From positions 16,417,501-16,481,500 of the forward strand of contig NC_088323.1 of the NCBI RefSeq assembly GCF_910592395.1: a stretch of DNA of 64,000 nucleotides. The letters run 5' to 3'. The translations under genes and the position numbers were made by a program. The notes below the pieces were generated by a model that saw nothing but the letters and a program-made list of their open reading frames with translations, made no database searches and was not told the origin of the DNA. This DNA is from Lineus longissimus. Lineage: Eukaryota > Nemertea > Pilidiophora > Heteronemertea > Lineidae. Shown piece after piece: positions 10,761 through 24,080 of the stretch. Position 1 is the stretch's first letter. Each line of letters begins with the position of its first letter.

Positions 10761-13700
10761 ACCCGCACACCATGGCGACAGACCCGTCCTCCTTCCCCAC
10801 CTATTGACCCAGTCTTACCCGCACACCATGGCGACAGACCCGTCCTCCTTCCCCACCTATTGACCCAGTCTTACCCGCACACCATGGCGACAGACCCGTC
10901 CTCCTTCCCCACCTATTGACCCAGTCTTACCCGCACACCATGGCGACAGACCCGTCCTCCTTCCCCACCTATTGACCCAGTCTTACCCGCACACCATGGC
11001 GACAGACCCGTCCTCCTTCCCCACCTATTGACCCAGTCTTACCCGCACACCATGGCGACAGACCCGTCCTCCTTCCCCAACTATTGACCCAGTCTTACCC
11101 GAACACCATGGCGACAGACCCGTCCTCCTTCCCCACCTATTGACCCAGTCTTACCCGCACACCATGGCGACAGACCCGTCCTCCTTCCCCAACTATTGAC
11201 CCAGTCTTACCCAAACACCATGGCGACAGACCCGTCCTCCTTCCCCACCTATTGACCCAGTCTTACCCGCACACCATGGCGACAGACCCGTCCTCCTTCC
11301 CCACCTGATGACCCAGTCTTACCCGCACACCATGGCGACAGACCCGTCCTCCTTCCCCACCTATTGACCCAGTCTTACCCGCACACCATGGCGACAGACC
11401 CGTCCTCCTTCCCCACCTATTGACCCAGTCTTATCCGCACACCATGGAGACAGACCCGTCCTCCTTCCCCAACTATTGACCCAGTCTTACCCGCACACCA
11501 TGGCGACAGACCCGTCCTCCTTCCCCACCTATTGACCCAGTCTTACCCGCACACCATGGCGACAGACCCGTCCTCCTTCCCCAACTATTGACCCAGTCTT
11601 ACCTGAACACCATGGCGACAGACCCGTCCTCCTTCCCCACCTATTGACCCAGTCTTACCCGCACACCATGGCGACAGACCCGTCCTCGTTCCCCACCTAT
11701 TGACCCAGTCTTACCCGCACACCATGGCGACATACCCGTCCTCCTTCCCCACCTATTGACCCAGTCTTACCCGCACACCATGGCGACAGACCCGTCCTCC
11801 TTCCCCACCTATTGACCCAGTCTTACCCGCACACCATGGCGACAGACCCGTCCTCCTTCCCAAACTATTGACCCAGTCTTACCCGCACACCATGGCGACA
11901 GACCCGTCCTCCTTCCCCAACTATTGACCCAGTCTTACCCGCACACCATGGCGACAGACCCGTCCTCCTTCCCCACCTATTGACCCAGTCTTACCCGCAC
12001 ACCATGGCGACAGACCCGTCCTCCTTCCCCACCTATTGACCCAGTCTTACCCGCACACCATGGCGACAGACCCGTCCTCCTTCCCCAACTATTGACCCAG
12101 TCTTACCCGCACACCATGGCGACAGACCCGTCCTCCTTCCCCACCTATTGACCCGGTCTTACCCGCACACCATGGCGACAGACCCGTCCTCCTTCCCCAC
12201 CTATTGACCCAGTCTTACCCGCACACCATGGCGACAGACCCGTCCTCCTTCCCCACCTATTGACCCAGTCTTACCCGCACACCATGGCGACAGACCCGTC
12301 CTCCTTCCCCAACTATTGACCCAGTCTTACCCGCACACCATGGCGACAGACCCGTCCTCCTTCCCCACCTATTGACCCAGTCTTACCCGCACACCATGGC
12401 GACAGACCCGTCCTCCTTCCCCACCTATTTGCCCAGTCTTACCCGCACACCATGGCGACAGACCCGTCCTCCTTCCCCAACTATTGACCCAGTCTTACCC
12501 GCACACCATGGCGACAGACCCGTCCTCGTTCCCCACCTATTGACCCAGTCTTACCCGCACACCATGGCGACATACCCGTCCTCCTTCCCCACCTATTGAC
12601 CCAGTCTTACCCGCACACCATGGCGACAGACCCGTCCTCCTTCCCCACCTATTGACCCAGTCTTACCCGCACACCATGGCGACAGACCCGTCCTCCTTCC
12701 CCAACTATTGACCCAGTCTTACCCGCACACCATGGCGACAGACCCGTCCTCCTTCCCCAACTATTGACCTAGTCTTACCCGCACACCATGGCGACAGACC
12801 CGTCCTCCTTCCCCACCTATTGACCCAGTCTTACCCGCACACCATGGCGACAGACCCGTCCTCCTTCCCCACCTATTGACCCAGTCTTACCCGCACACCA
12901 TGGCGACAGACCCGTCCTCCTTCCCCAACTATTGACCCAGTCTTACCCGCACACCATGGCGACAGACCCGTCCTCCTTCCCCACCTATTGACCCGGTCTT
13001 ACCCGCACACCATGGCGACAGACCCGTCCTCCTTCCCCACCTATTGACCCAGTCTTACCCGCACACCATGGCGACAGACCCGTCCTCCTTCCCCACCTAT
13101 TGACCCAGTCTTACCCGCACACCATGGCGACAGACCCGTCCTCCTTCCCCAACTATTGACCCAGTCTTACCCGCACACCATGGCGACAGACCCGTCCTCC
13201 TTCCCCACCTATTGACCCAGTCTTACCCGCACACCATGGCGACAGACCCGTCCTCCTTCCCCACCTATTGGCCCAGTCTTACCCGCACACCATGGCGACA
13301 GACCCGTCCTCCTTCCCCAACTATTGACCCAGTCTTACCCGCACACCATGGCGACAGACCCGTCCTCCTTCCCCACCTATTGACCCAGTCTTACCCGCAC
13401 ACCATGGCGACAGACCCGTCCTCCTTCCCCACCTATTGACCCAGTCTTACCCGCACACCATGGCGACAGACCCGTCCTCCTTCCCCACCTATTGACCCGG
13501 TCTTACCCGCACACCATGGCGACAGACCCGTCCTCCTTCCCCACCTATTGACCCAGTCTTACCCGCACACCATGACGACAGACCCGTCCTCCTTCCCCCC
13601 TATTGACCCAGTCTTACCCGCACACCATGGCGACAGACCCGTCCTCCTTTCCCAACTATTGACCCAGTCTTACCCGCACACCATGGCGATAGACCCGTCC

Positions 13701-13836
13701 TCCTTCCCCACCTATCGACCCGGTCTTACCCGCACACCATGGCGACAGACCCGTCCTCCTTCCCCACCTATTGACCCAGTCTTACCCGCACACCATGGCG
13801 ACAGACCCGTCCTCCTTCCCCACCTATTGACCCGGT
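10761..13836 (+). repeat. 56-bp satellite, about 55 copies, with a 15-unit (840-bp) higher-order repeat
   Basis: The unit (acccgcacaccatggcgaca and onward) repeats exactly every 56 bp. Rare variants recur 840 bp apart: cgtcctcgtt followed by catacccg near 11690 and 12530; acccggtctt near 12151 and 12991; ttgcccag near 12430 against tggcccag near 13270. So a 15-unit block around 11640-12480 was copied to 12480-13320. Homology of that variant pattern stops after about 13320. No promoter or coding signal is seen. Confidence 0.97.
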
Positions 13837-15821
13837 CCACCCTGCCAATATCTTGGGCGGTTCCCCATCGCGTTAATCACATTATAACTCAATGAAAACG
13901 AGATGAAAAACGGTTCGGACACCATGGGATTCTTAGAAAATAAAAGTGTTCAGCCGAACAGGTGTCTGGGATTTATGGGTCAACTTGGTGCGCCGCGAAA
14001 GTCACTGATATTATAGAAACTCCGTTACATTCTTGAATGGCGCCACTTCTACTCTATCGATCTCGCGCTGTGAAGGGCGTTGTCATACAACCGCGTTTAC
14101 ACCTCCCAAAACCGGTTTGTAACCCCCAGGGAGGCGATTTAGTCTCGGTCGTGGTGCTGGTTAAATTGTCAGTGTATCAGAACGCCTTTCTCTAAGCCAA
14201 CGGATTCATGTTTCTTGTTTTTGGTCGCACCGTCCCCCCGTCCATTTCATCATTATGATCGTCTTTACTGGGCGACAGGTCCAGTCAGGTCTACTGCGTT
14301 CGGAGTAGGTTGGACTCGTTCGTCGGACGAGGCTTTATTGTAACGTCCTGTGGTGGCCATTTTCTTTTGCGATATGCAAGTTGGATAGGTGGACCGGGCG
14401 CCTATCCTGCAGATTGCTTTTTGTTTTTTTTAAGGTCGCCGGGGATATTTCCGGTCTGACACTATAAATATCTCATCACCACCGGTGTCATCACCCTGTC
14501 TTTTATCGACAAATATCACAGACTCGCCAGCGCGTGAATGGAAGATGTTTGTGGTTAGTGGTGGCGGCGAACAGCCCAGGCGAACAGTATACCATCTCAA
14601 ATATGGCGACCGACCTGTTCTTCGAAAGCTCCGGGCAGCATCTCAAGTACAAATTATAAATGGGACGCTAATTCTCATAAACATGCCTTAAGAACTGGAT
14701 TTTACAATTAGATTAGTGTAATGCCCCGTACAGTATCAGTCTTGATTGTCGAGAACGTCGGCGGTTTGGAGAAGAAGCTTGTCGAACACGTGCGGTGCAT
14801 GAGGCCGACACACGGCGCTCGCGGAACAAAACTTTATTGTTGTCGGTCACGTCTGCTGCGTCGGTGCACGTGCGCCCCAGCGGGAGGGCCATTCCTCGAT
14901 TAACATGGGTCACCAAAAACACTTGTTTATTTGTAAAAGTAAAAGATTTTTGAAATAAATAGCCTCGGATTATCCTTGGTCACAGGTGTTTTTGTCACCA
15001 ATTAGCAATTGTCCGAACTCGCGGGTCAGAACATTGCCATGATTGTTGTGTTTGCAATAGGCCTATAGTTTTGGCCGGCCGACTCCACTTTCGGTCAAAG
15101 GATCAGCTAGAAAAAAATGAACGCTAAAGACAATAGACATATAGTTATGATAAACCAGGGAGGTTTTGACACGGCCAAGTCAGTGTTAAAACCTCTTTGG
15201 GTAAACCAAAACATGGTCAAGTCGGAAACCACTCTCCATTCCGTGACGATCTCAGAGTCAACAGTCAATTCGTTGACAACTACATTTGTATCTGCAGCAA
15301 AACAGCAAATCTGACATTTTTTGAACTGTTCTCATAATCAACTTTGAAATTCAGGCTTCTTTCTAATCAACGGGAAATTGTTTGAAAGTAAGCAAAAACA
15401 CGAGAAGCAGGTAAATTTCCCCTTCTTACTGAAACTACTTTTACACATGATTTTGGTGAAGACAAGTATTAAGATAAGAAAACTGCTCCTATGAAGAGTC
15501 GCCACGATAACACAAATGCCATTTCTGAAGAAGTTGCTGACAAAACCAAATGAGTTTTTGCCGCAATGTCATCATGAGCTAGTGAGAAATATTTTCGAGT
15601 AAGAAAACTTGAACGGCTGCTATAAGCATTGCAAGTTTATAAAGTAGTTCGGTAACGAAGGGGTTAATGGACAGTGGAAAAAACGAAATGGGGAATGGTG
15701 TTTTGTCATAGGGTCTATTCAGATGACGAGCGGCCTATTGATATGATGAATGGCCTATATTCAGATGACGAGCGACCATCGAATACAATGTCTTTATTAT
15801 GGCTTACTAATCGGTTACATA
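13837..15821. other. Non-coding stretch, no gene supported
   Basis: Unique sequence without recognisable exons, RNA genes or arrays. A short direct repeat (attcagatgacgagcg) occurs at about 15717 and 15759, just before the MITE. Confidence 0.5.
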
Positions 15822-16019
15822 AGGGCCGTTTAGACGACGCGAAAAAATCCGGATGCGTCCCGAATCCGGATTAATTTTTCGTCGTGTAAACGCAAAAAGA
15901 TCCGGATCAATGTAGTTGCATCCGGACTAAAAAGGTACCATCGCCTTGGGTGGTTTTAATCCGGATTCATCTAGATTCGATCCGAATGCGGTCTTTTCGC
16001 CTGTCGTCTAAACGGCCCT
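15822..16019. mobile_element. MITE, 198 bp, with terminal inverted repeats and 3-bp ATA target duplication
   Basis: The left end agggccgtttagacgac is exactly inverted at the right end (gtcgtctaaacggccct). ATA flanks both sides (15819-15821 and 16020-16022). The interior carries several copies of atccgga and its reverse, making sub-terminal repeats. There is no coding capacity. A GGGCC start with a 3-bp duplication would suit a PIF/Harbinger-type element, but that assignment is inference. Confidence 0.85.
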
Positions 16020-19000
16020 ATAATGTAAGCGCTGATTTTAAAGAAATAAGATGACATTATTAGGCGTGCTTGGATGTTTGTTGAAATATGTGTACGGTGT
16101 TGGGAGTTCCTTCAAAGGCAGACGGCGATAAGGTTGACCTGGTGTATTTATGGGAGGATGAGAAATCAGCAAAGTCTTCCAGATTTACAATGCTATGTTA
16201 GGAAATCATGATGGGTTTTAACCTGCATTCTTGACCATATTGCTGATCCTTCATCCAAACAGACCGACAAGATCGAACAACTGTGTTTGCCACATTGACA
16301 CAGACTAACAAGTGAAAATACGCAATGGATATTCGGATGAAGAACGAAAAGGAGAAAATGGAAATGACAGAAAAAGACAAGTGGATGATTGCTGGCAGAT
16401 GACGCAGCTCAGTTAGGTAAGTCTGGTGCTTCCCTGTTCAAAGCACTTTACTCCCATTTCATGAAAAGATTGCACTGCACACCAAACAGTTCTAAAATGG
16501 CTGGGGAAAGTTGTCAGCATTTCACTTCAACTGGCTAGATCATGATTATGGTATATCTGATTCTGGTAAAGGAAGTATTTTATGATACCTTTGGTTTGAT
16601 AGTTTCAGATGAAGTTATATACTTCATATCATTCAAAAGACAATATGTTATTGAATCGGTTTTATTTGCAAAACTCATGCGCGGACCGATATCAAAGTCA
16701 AAGGCCTATTTCTTGGTAGATTCAGACATACATTGACGATACAACAGTCTAGCTCATATTGATATCAACACCTACATCATGCATTATCCCCCAAACTGTA
16801 AATCAAAAGCACCGCATATCGCTGTATCCACTGCTCATTGAATTCCTCACCCCAGGTGCGAAACTTGACAACATTGGTAAGAAGGGGCCCGCATATGTTG
16901 CAGTGGTTTGTGGTGATCGATATTACGGGTGGCACGCCACGCTCATAACTCACGTTTCTAGATATTTGGTCCTATTTCAAAACATCACGTTTTCCCAAAT
17001 TGAGGAAGCAGAAGTCACAATTGCGGATTCAATTTTTGCCATAATCTTGCTTTCAATTTTGAAAATTTGCTTTTTCCATCAGGTGCGCGCGCACCTGATG
17101 CGATATGTGTATCATGTTTTGAAATCAAAATAGAACGTACGTTCATTTGTTCCCTTTCATAAAAAAATGCAAGTATGAAAAAGTAAGGCAACGCATGGTC
17201 ATTTACGTAATAACGAGTGTAAATCCTTGAAAGCCCCAAGGATTAAGTGCAGGTGTTACATGTAGATGAGTTTCCAGGAGGCGCTAGAGCTGAATTTCAC
17301 CACCTCATAATGGCATGGTCACAGCGACCAAAATCGTTCGTTTGGTCGTACGAGGAAACAGGAACTCATAACAGTCGCCGATAAAATACATTTACAGACT
17401 TCGTAGTTCGTCAATCGAAGCTGACCTTCCTCATGTTCACCCCGCTGAGGGTTCAACTGTTTCAAAAGGAGCCTTCACAAAGTTATCCACACGTGTTCGC
17501 AAATTGAACTGCACAGATGCGATATCAGACAAAACTGGAATACTATGCTCAAACTTTTAAACCTAGCGGATAGATTAATGGTTAGTCATTTAGAAGATAA
17601 GATCTTGGTCTATCTGATGTCGAGTGCCTGTCCATCACCAGGTCCGGTTGAGCGGCAGGGCCCGGCCCTTAAACAGGGCCACCATACCCTCGCGTGTTAA
17701 CTGACTGCCCACAGGATTTATGACAGAAACCTTGCATTGTGTCTCTGGTCCTGGACGCGTGACTTGAGTTTCGCGCCGGACAAAGCAATGTCTTCTCTAT
17801 TGGAGGGTACGATTATTGAGATGAGGTCGGAGGGATGAGGCCACACCTGATGGATGATATATTCCAAGCTCTCCCCTCCAGGCCAGACTAGTATAGGTTT
17901 TTAGTTCGACTTTTCCTGATCTCACGTTTGGAGATGTTTGGGGTGTTTCGGCTGTTTAGCTTCAGTTGAATAACTGGAGAGTTGATAGTTCGACCAATCC
18001 ACTTTACGTCATGAAATGACATATGTCTAGACCTGATTGCAATGGTTGTTTGCCATGTTCATTTTATGGGGTGTGTATAGTTTTATATTATGAACCAAAT
18101 AAATCAATTTTCATAGCGTTCGTGTCGGCATGTGTAACAGTGCACCTGAAGGCCGTGCACTGGGACAGAACCCATGAATGTTCTCGGAATTGTTGGCAAG
18201 GCCCGGATGCGCAGCCTCTTTCCCACATGTAATTGGACCGGGCTCAAACGACGTTGGACCGGGATCGAACGAAGAGTTCGGCGACACACGGTTAGGACAT
18301 CAAACTTTGTCGTGCGAGACGTTTTTCCAAACGATATATCTCATTTGCTTTGCCTGCATTATCAGTTACTGAACCCACTTGATGAGCTATCTTGCATTCA
18401 ATCGCCTCAGGTGTCTCGTCGAATGGTTAAATTGACTCCAAAGATGCGAAGTGTGTTCGGTCACTCGCCGGGCGCCGCTGACACAAGGTGATCCTCGCAT
18501 TGTCCAAGCGGCCGGTCAGCGCAGGGCGGACGGCGCGACCCACAGGACGGTGCAACCACTGACCCGACAACGGCCATTCTAAGGCCGCAATGAGCGCACC
18601 GCACGCAGAGACCCCGAGATGGACCCCGGGATAGAGCCAAGTCGTGACCACTTGAATATCAATTGACGAAAGTCCGCTTGGATTAATTACAAGTTAATAG
18701 TACCTCATTCTACCAGCGATCCCCTTTATTGTATCTTTCGCGTTGAATGTAGCGATTTTTGTTGGCAAATATAATCATCCCGCGGCGCGTCTCGAACGCA
18801 GGAACTGCGAGGTACAAACGTTTTGTTCAAGTGTAATTATCTTCACCATCGGTGAAATTACAGGTATGAGACAGGTTGGCGGTTTCCTCGACCTGTTGAA
18901 AGAGAGTGCTTTCGTCTATTCGGCATAGTTTATAAAAGTGTCGCTCCTCACAGACCCAGGCAAAATAATTGGTCTGGGCCCGGTAGCAGTAACGTTAAGT

Positions 19001-19570
19001 CCAAAAGCTACTGAAAGAGATAACGCTGAGTTTAGCTAACGCTGGCGTTTGTCTCTAACGCCGATTGAGGTACTGCGCCATGGGCACCACTTTTCGACCC
19101 TCATACGCATAAAAAACACGTTGTTCCTGAGAAGTCTGGGGCAGTAGACCTCTTTCCCGCATTGGAAAGTCACGGTCTCTTTCTAGCTGTATTAAAACAC
19201 TCATGTGGAACAACCGAAAATGTTACACGGGTCGGCATTTCTCAGTGCAGTGCAGTAGTGGTGACACTGACGAGAACTAAAAAGTATGGGCGCCGTTAGC
19301 GACAAGAGAACGAAGTGGTCAATATAACAAGAACTTCTCAGCCGAAACGACTTGTCAATTTATTCAGTTTTAATCAGCCTTGCTTCGAGATGGAGGTGTA
19401 CACTGCCGTTAAATTGAGTGTGGGCGGCGAGAAATGAGAGCCTTATTTATTCCAGTGTTAATCAATTTGAGAAGTTTGAGTTGTTGGGCGGAACTGGTGG
19501 TGATTAAAGAAAGAGCATTCTGACCATCCGAAACCTGTATCAAAGACCAAGGATATGCAGAAATATTGCT
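16020..19570. other. Non-coding stretch, no gene supported
   Basis: Short frames only, none protein-like. It holds the second copy of a dispersed 28-bp repeat (16747-16774), a 24-bp palindrome (17077-17100) and runs of the motif taacgctg near 19020. Nothing else was recognised. Confidence 0.5.
17077..17100. repeat. Perfect 24-bp palindrome with two E-boxes
   Basis: catcaggtgcgc is followed directly by its exact reverse complement gcgcacctgatg. Each half contains CAGGTG/CACCTG, an E-box of the type bound by bHLH or zinc-finger factors. A regulatory role is not shown. Confidence 0.8.
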
Positions 19571-20197
19571 TCAGTGCATAACTTACCAATGTGATACCGA
19601 GTGTGACACCAAGGCTACTCAGTGCATAACTTACCAATGTGGTACCGAGTGTGACACCAAGGCTACTCAGTGCATAACTTACCAATGTGGTACCGAGTGT
19701 GACATCAAGGCTACTCAGTGCATAACTTACCAATGTGGTACCGAGTGTGACACCAAGGCTACTCAGTGCATAACTTACCAATGTGGTACCGAGTGTGACA
19801 CCAAGGCTACTCAGTGCATAACTTACCAATGTGGTACCGAGTGTGACACCAAGGCTACTCAGTGCATAACTTACCAATGTGGTACCGAGTGTGACACCAA
19901 GGCTACTCAGTGCATAACTTACCAATGTGATACCGAGTGTGACACCAAGGCTACTCAGTGCATAACTTACCAATGTGATACCGAGTGTGACACCAAGGCT
20001 ACTCAGTGCATAACTTACCAATGTGATACCGAGTGTGACACCAAGGCTACTCAGTGCATAACTTACCAATGTGGTACCGAGTGTGACACCAAGGCTACTC
20101 AGTGCATAACTTACCAATGTGATACCGAGTGTGACACCAAGGCTACTCAGTGCATAACTTACCAATGTGGTACCGAGTGTGACACCAAGGCTACTCA
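19571..20197 (+). repeat. 48-bp minisatellite, 13 copies, open in frames on both strands
   Basis: Units containing cataacttaccaatgtg and ccgagtgtgaca repeat every 48 bp (16 codons). The main variants (ggtacc/gatacc; gacacc/gacatc) change the amino acid in both the plus frame (Gly/Asp) and the minus frame (Thr/Ile). That argues against a constrained coding frame. Neither long frame is extended by a convincing ATG with gene context. Confidence 0.95.
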
Positions 20198-21055
20198 TGC
20201 TTCCTGCATAAGCACTACCATGTTTTCTCTCGTATATGTGTTCATTTTTGACTCGCTGAACTAAAGTAACACTGAAACTGGGAACTTGCATATCTGGAGT
20301 AACAATATTGGCACATACTGCCAAAATAACAAATATAAACGCATCTTTCAATAAAGGCTCGAGACGAACGTGCGAATTTATAATTACCTCAAAGTCGGAA
20401 TTCGTCTATTGTACATTGCATGGAGGTACTCTTTCATACTCATAATTTTATTAACAGCGCGAGAAAACAAATAGGTAAAAAATTAAAGCACTTCATAATT
20501 TTATATTTGCACATAAATAATCCATGCATTGTGCCATTTGTTATTGACGGCGCGAGATAATGCAACAATATATCTCACTTTTGGAATGTTTCAATACATG
20601 GCAAAACAATCGAACTTTATTTCAATTTATACATTTTGAAAGCGCTCTCAGGCCATGTCATATTTTATTGCGTTGCTTGGCAACAGTGACGACAGATGCA
20701 ACAGGCACTCTTTGATTCGGCACAGTCATGATGAATCGCTCTGCAACAGCTTGGGGACGTCATGATCACAATTGGCTTTAGGCTTTAGATTAAAAGTACG
20801 ACCTATATGTTTGGTGGCCAGGCCAAGAAAACTCAATTCGCTGTTTCTCATGAGAGAATTATTCAGCATGAAAGTTCACTTGCTAAATGGTAATTCAGTC
20901 TAGATCGAGAACTGTGGTTTGCAAACAAACAAGCAAAAGTATTTGAAACAGTGATATAAACTTGTAGGCATTCCATAATTCATTTTATACTTTTAATGAA
21001 TAATTTTGCTAAAACTCTTGATTTTGGCGGATTTTGGCTTCTTTATTTCTTGAAA
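20198..21055. other. AT-rich unique sequence, no gene seen
   Basis: No protein-like frame, RNA gene or array was found between the two minisatellites. Confidence 0.5.
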
Positions 21056-21221
21056 GTTAGGCAGGTTACGAACAGACCCCCTATGTACACCATAAAGTCA
21101 GGCAGGTTACGAACAGACGCCCTATGTACACCATAAAGTCAGGAAGGTTACGAACAGACCCCCTATGTACACCATAAAGTCAGGCAGGTTACGAACAGAC
21201 GCCCTATGTACACCATAAAGT
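21056..21221 (+). repeat. 41-bp tandem repeat, 4 copies
   Basis: Four units sharing ggttacgaacagac and cctatgtacaccataaa lie at 41-bp spacing. Copies alternate between acccc and acgcc, implying that a two-unit block was duplicated. Confidence 0.93.
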
Positions 21222-21270
21222 CTTTGCAAAATGGGTTAAAACTTTGCCAACAAGTGAAAAGGAGGATATG

Positions 21271-22262
21271 TTGACGACCATCTACCAGCAAGTGGTATTC
21301 GTGTCAATAAATGGCGTCCATTCTTGACGACCTTCTACCAGCAAGTGGTATTCGTATCAATAAATGGCGTCCATTCTTGACGACCTTCTACCAGCAAGTG
21401 GTATTCGTGTCAATAAATGGCGTCCATTCTTGACGACCTTCTACCAGCAAGTGGTATTCGTGTCAATAAATGGCGTCCATTCTTGACGACCTTCTACCAG
21501 CAAGTGGTATTCGTATCAATAAATGGCGTCCATTCTTGACGACCTTCTACCAGCAAGTGGTATTCGTGTCAATAAATGGCGTCCATTCTTGACGACCTTC
21601 TACCAGCAAGTGGTATTCGTGTCAATAAATGGCGTCCATTCTTGACGACCTTCTACCAGCGAGTGGTATTCGTGTCAATAAATGGCGTCCATTCTTGACG
21701 ACCTTCTACCAGCAAGTGGTATTCGTATCAATAAATGGCGTCCATTCTTGACGACCTTCTACCAGCAAGTGGTATTCGTATCAATAAATGGCGTCCATTC
21801 TTGACGACCTTCTACCAGCAAGTGGTATTCGTATCAATAAATGGCGTCCATTCTTGACGACCTTCTACCAGCAAGTGGTATTCGTGTCAATAAATGGCGT
21901 CCATTCTTGACGACCTTCTACCAGCAAGTGGTATTCGTGTCAATAAATGGCGTCCATTCTTGACGACCTTCTACCAGCAAGTGGTATTCGTGTCAATAAA
22001 TGGCGTCCATTCTTGACGACCTTCTACCAGCAAGTGGTATTCGTATCAATAAATGGCGTCCATTCTTGACGACCTTCTACCAGCAAGTGATATTCGTGTC
22101 AATAAATGGCGTCCATTCTTGACGACCTTCTACCAGCAAGTGGTATTCGTGTCAATAAATGGCGTCCATTCTTGACGACCTTCTACCAGCAAGTGGTATT
22201 CGTGTCAATAAATGGCGTCCATTCTTGACTTCCTTCTACCAGCAAGTGGTATTCGTGTCAAA
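21271..22262 (+). repeat. 53-bp minisatellite, about 19 copies, each carrying AATAAA
   Basis: Units built from gacgaccttctaccagcaag, then tggtattcgt, then caataaatggcgtccattct repeat every 53 bp. The g/a variant in cgtgtc/cgtatc marks sub-blocks. Each unit contains a plus-strand poly(A) hexamer. No gene is seen immediately upstream. Confidence 0.97.
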
Positions 22263-24080
22263 AAATTGTCGAAATATACTGTTTGCATTATACGAACTTC
22301 ATCCTCGGTTTGTACACAAACAAGTGAACTTTCTTCCTATCTTCCTGAAATTTGGTCAGGATGTAGCATTTGTCCATAAGGTCACCTATTTTCTCGACAA
22401 GCTGTGTTATATCTAACATCTTTTGAGCATCATACCTTTCCCATACATGAGATGAGAAAGTCTTGATTTGCGCTCGGGCTGGGGTTATTCACCAGATAGA
22501 GTTGTACAGAGAAAATACAAATAAATGGGCCTGATATAAACATGTACCCTTAATAAAGGTCACGTGAATAAGTTGCACCACGACTGAGATACCGAAAAGA
22601 GGTACGTCAAGTGAAAATGACAGGAGAAGGTGGCCTCAGCGCGGGGCCGGGAAACATGCAAGTTCATCCTCATCAATAAAACGATCGTTGGCGCGGCTAG
22701 GAATCAACTTGCCGAGTCTGAATAGGCATTGGACACAGATGTGCGTACCTTTATTATCACTCCTCGATCTCCATCAATGCAATTCGAGTCCAATAGTCTC
22801 CCCTTTTGTTTCCCGACCCGTCCATATCCCTTTAATAAGATATTATATATATAGATTTCAATTAGATATCAATGGTTTTCATGGTTCTTTCTCGCTAGAC
22901 GCTGCGCGCGCACGTGCGATATGCGCACCAGCTCGCGATTGGCGATATCCGAAAATTGAATGTATTCGCCTCATCTAAAGCTTAACCGTTGGAAAAGCTG
23001 CCGAGTCCACCACTTGGTTTCCCTTTTATTCGTGTGATATGATCTATTGCACTTGTCATGAACTTGATGAAATTAAAAACTCGTCGGACCCCGTGTTGTC
23101 TAGATCGTGACACTGTACCAAGATACATGTTTATACAAAGTGTTACATATCTCGATAAAACTGAAACGGTATGCAATGAAATTAGGGGGTCCTTGGGTCT
23201 TCATATCAAACCTATCGCCGGGCAAAAGTCAACAATCCTTCCACGAGAGTGTCTGTCGCAATGTGACACTTTATCCGCTGACTTTCTGTATCGCACTCAT
23301 GATGCTATGAATCAAAAACATGCTGATAAAATTCACGAGGAGCCTCTTCGAGTTTTTGAGTTTCTAAAAAACGCATTTTTTGTGTTGCATATTTTTTGTG
23401 AGTATGTGTGCGTTAGCCAAAACCCGTTTCGAGAGCGTGATACATGCTGCGAGGCTTCTTGCGAGGGTTCCAAGCAGTACCTTGGGATTCTATGAAGTGG
23501 CATGGCATCCTACCCCTCAAGCAACATTCCTGAAAGTATAGACAGAATTGGAGAAGAGCACAGCCAGGAGCAACAGTGCCCGCTCATACCCATATAAGAC
23601 TCCCGCGGCAGTCCATTGCTCACCGTAAACGTAGTCTCCCTGTGGGGAGGGACGAAGCCGATCACTGCACCCAGGGTGTAGCCCGTCGCTCCCTCCCGGC
23701 CCCCGTATCCACCCAACGCCACGTGACCAGTGCTCCGGTCGAATCACCAAGAAAGCCGAAAGATAAATCAAGAGTTTGTTAACATTAATTGACTGATTGT
23801 TTCGCTGTCAAAGTATAATTAGAAATGCAGTTTATCAAATTCATGTCAAAGCAGTGGTAGAATTCTATTGTACTGTGGACAATCCGTGATTGTTCAAATG
23901 GAAACCCCCTTAATGCATTTATTAATTCTGTGTATCTAAGATGTGTGAATCCCTTTGCACTCGGCGATGCCTTGGTACAATTGTTTTCAAACCGATAATG
24001 CTAATACATTAATTACTTTTAGAAGATATATTAGATTTGGATGGCCTGTTGATGGGTGCTCGCGTTGAGTTGCGGTATCG
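22263..24080. other. Mostly non-coding stretch with one weak 145-codon frame
   Basis: The only frame worth noting opens with ATG at 23058. A GC-rich piece at 23517-23770 has acceptor- and donor-like sites on the minus strand (ccctccccacag; acggtgagc), but I recognise no product. Nothing else was found. Confidence 0.4.
23058..23495 (+). CDS. Hypothetical single-exon frame, 145 codons (doubtful)
   Basis: An ATG-initiated frame ends at TGA 23493-23495. The product would be basic and Cys-containing with no domain I know, no signal peptide and no membrane segment. Most of its codons are of mixed use rather than repeat-derived, which is why it is listed. There is no promoter, polyadenylation or splice context to support expression, and a frame this long can occur by chance in 64 kb. 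Treat it as unproven. Confidence 0.15.
   Translation: MNLMKLKTRRTPCCLDRDTVPRYMFIQSVTYLDKTETVCNEIRGSLGLHIKPIAGQKSTILPRECLSQCDTLSADFLYRTHDAMNQKHADKIHEEPLRVFEFLKNAFFVLHIFCEYVCVSQNPFRERDTCCEASCEGSKQYLGIL

Noticed and set aside
10761-13836. CRISPR-like array
   Set aside because: Units are contiguous with no unique spacers, and the surrounding genes are eukaryotic. The same applies to all other arrays here.
19458-20351. A 297-codon minus frame with a hydrophobic start resembling a signal peptide
   Set aside because: The first codon is TTG, not ATG. The first real ATG is just inside the repeat, and the repeat variants are non-synonymous. The plus-strand Cys-rich frame likewise opens with TTG.
23517-23771. 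GC-rich minus-strand segment with acceptor- and donor-like sites and two open frames
   Set aside because: No recognisable protein and no partner exons. Not enough to call an exon.
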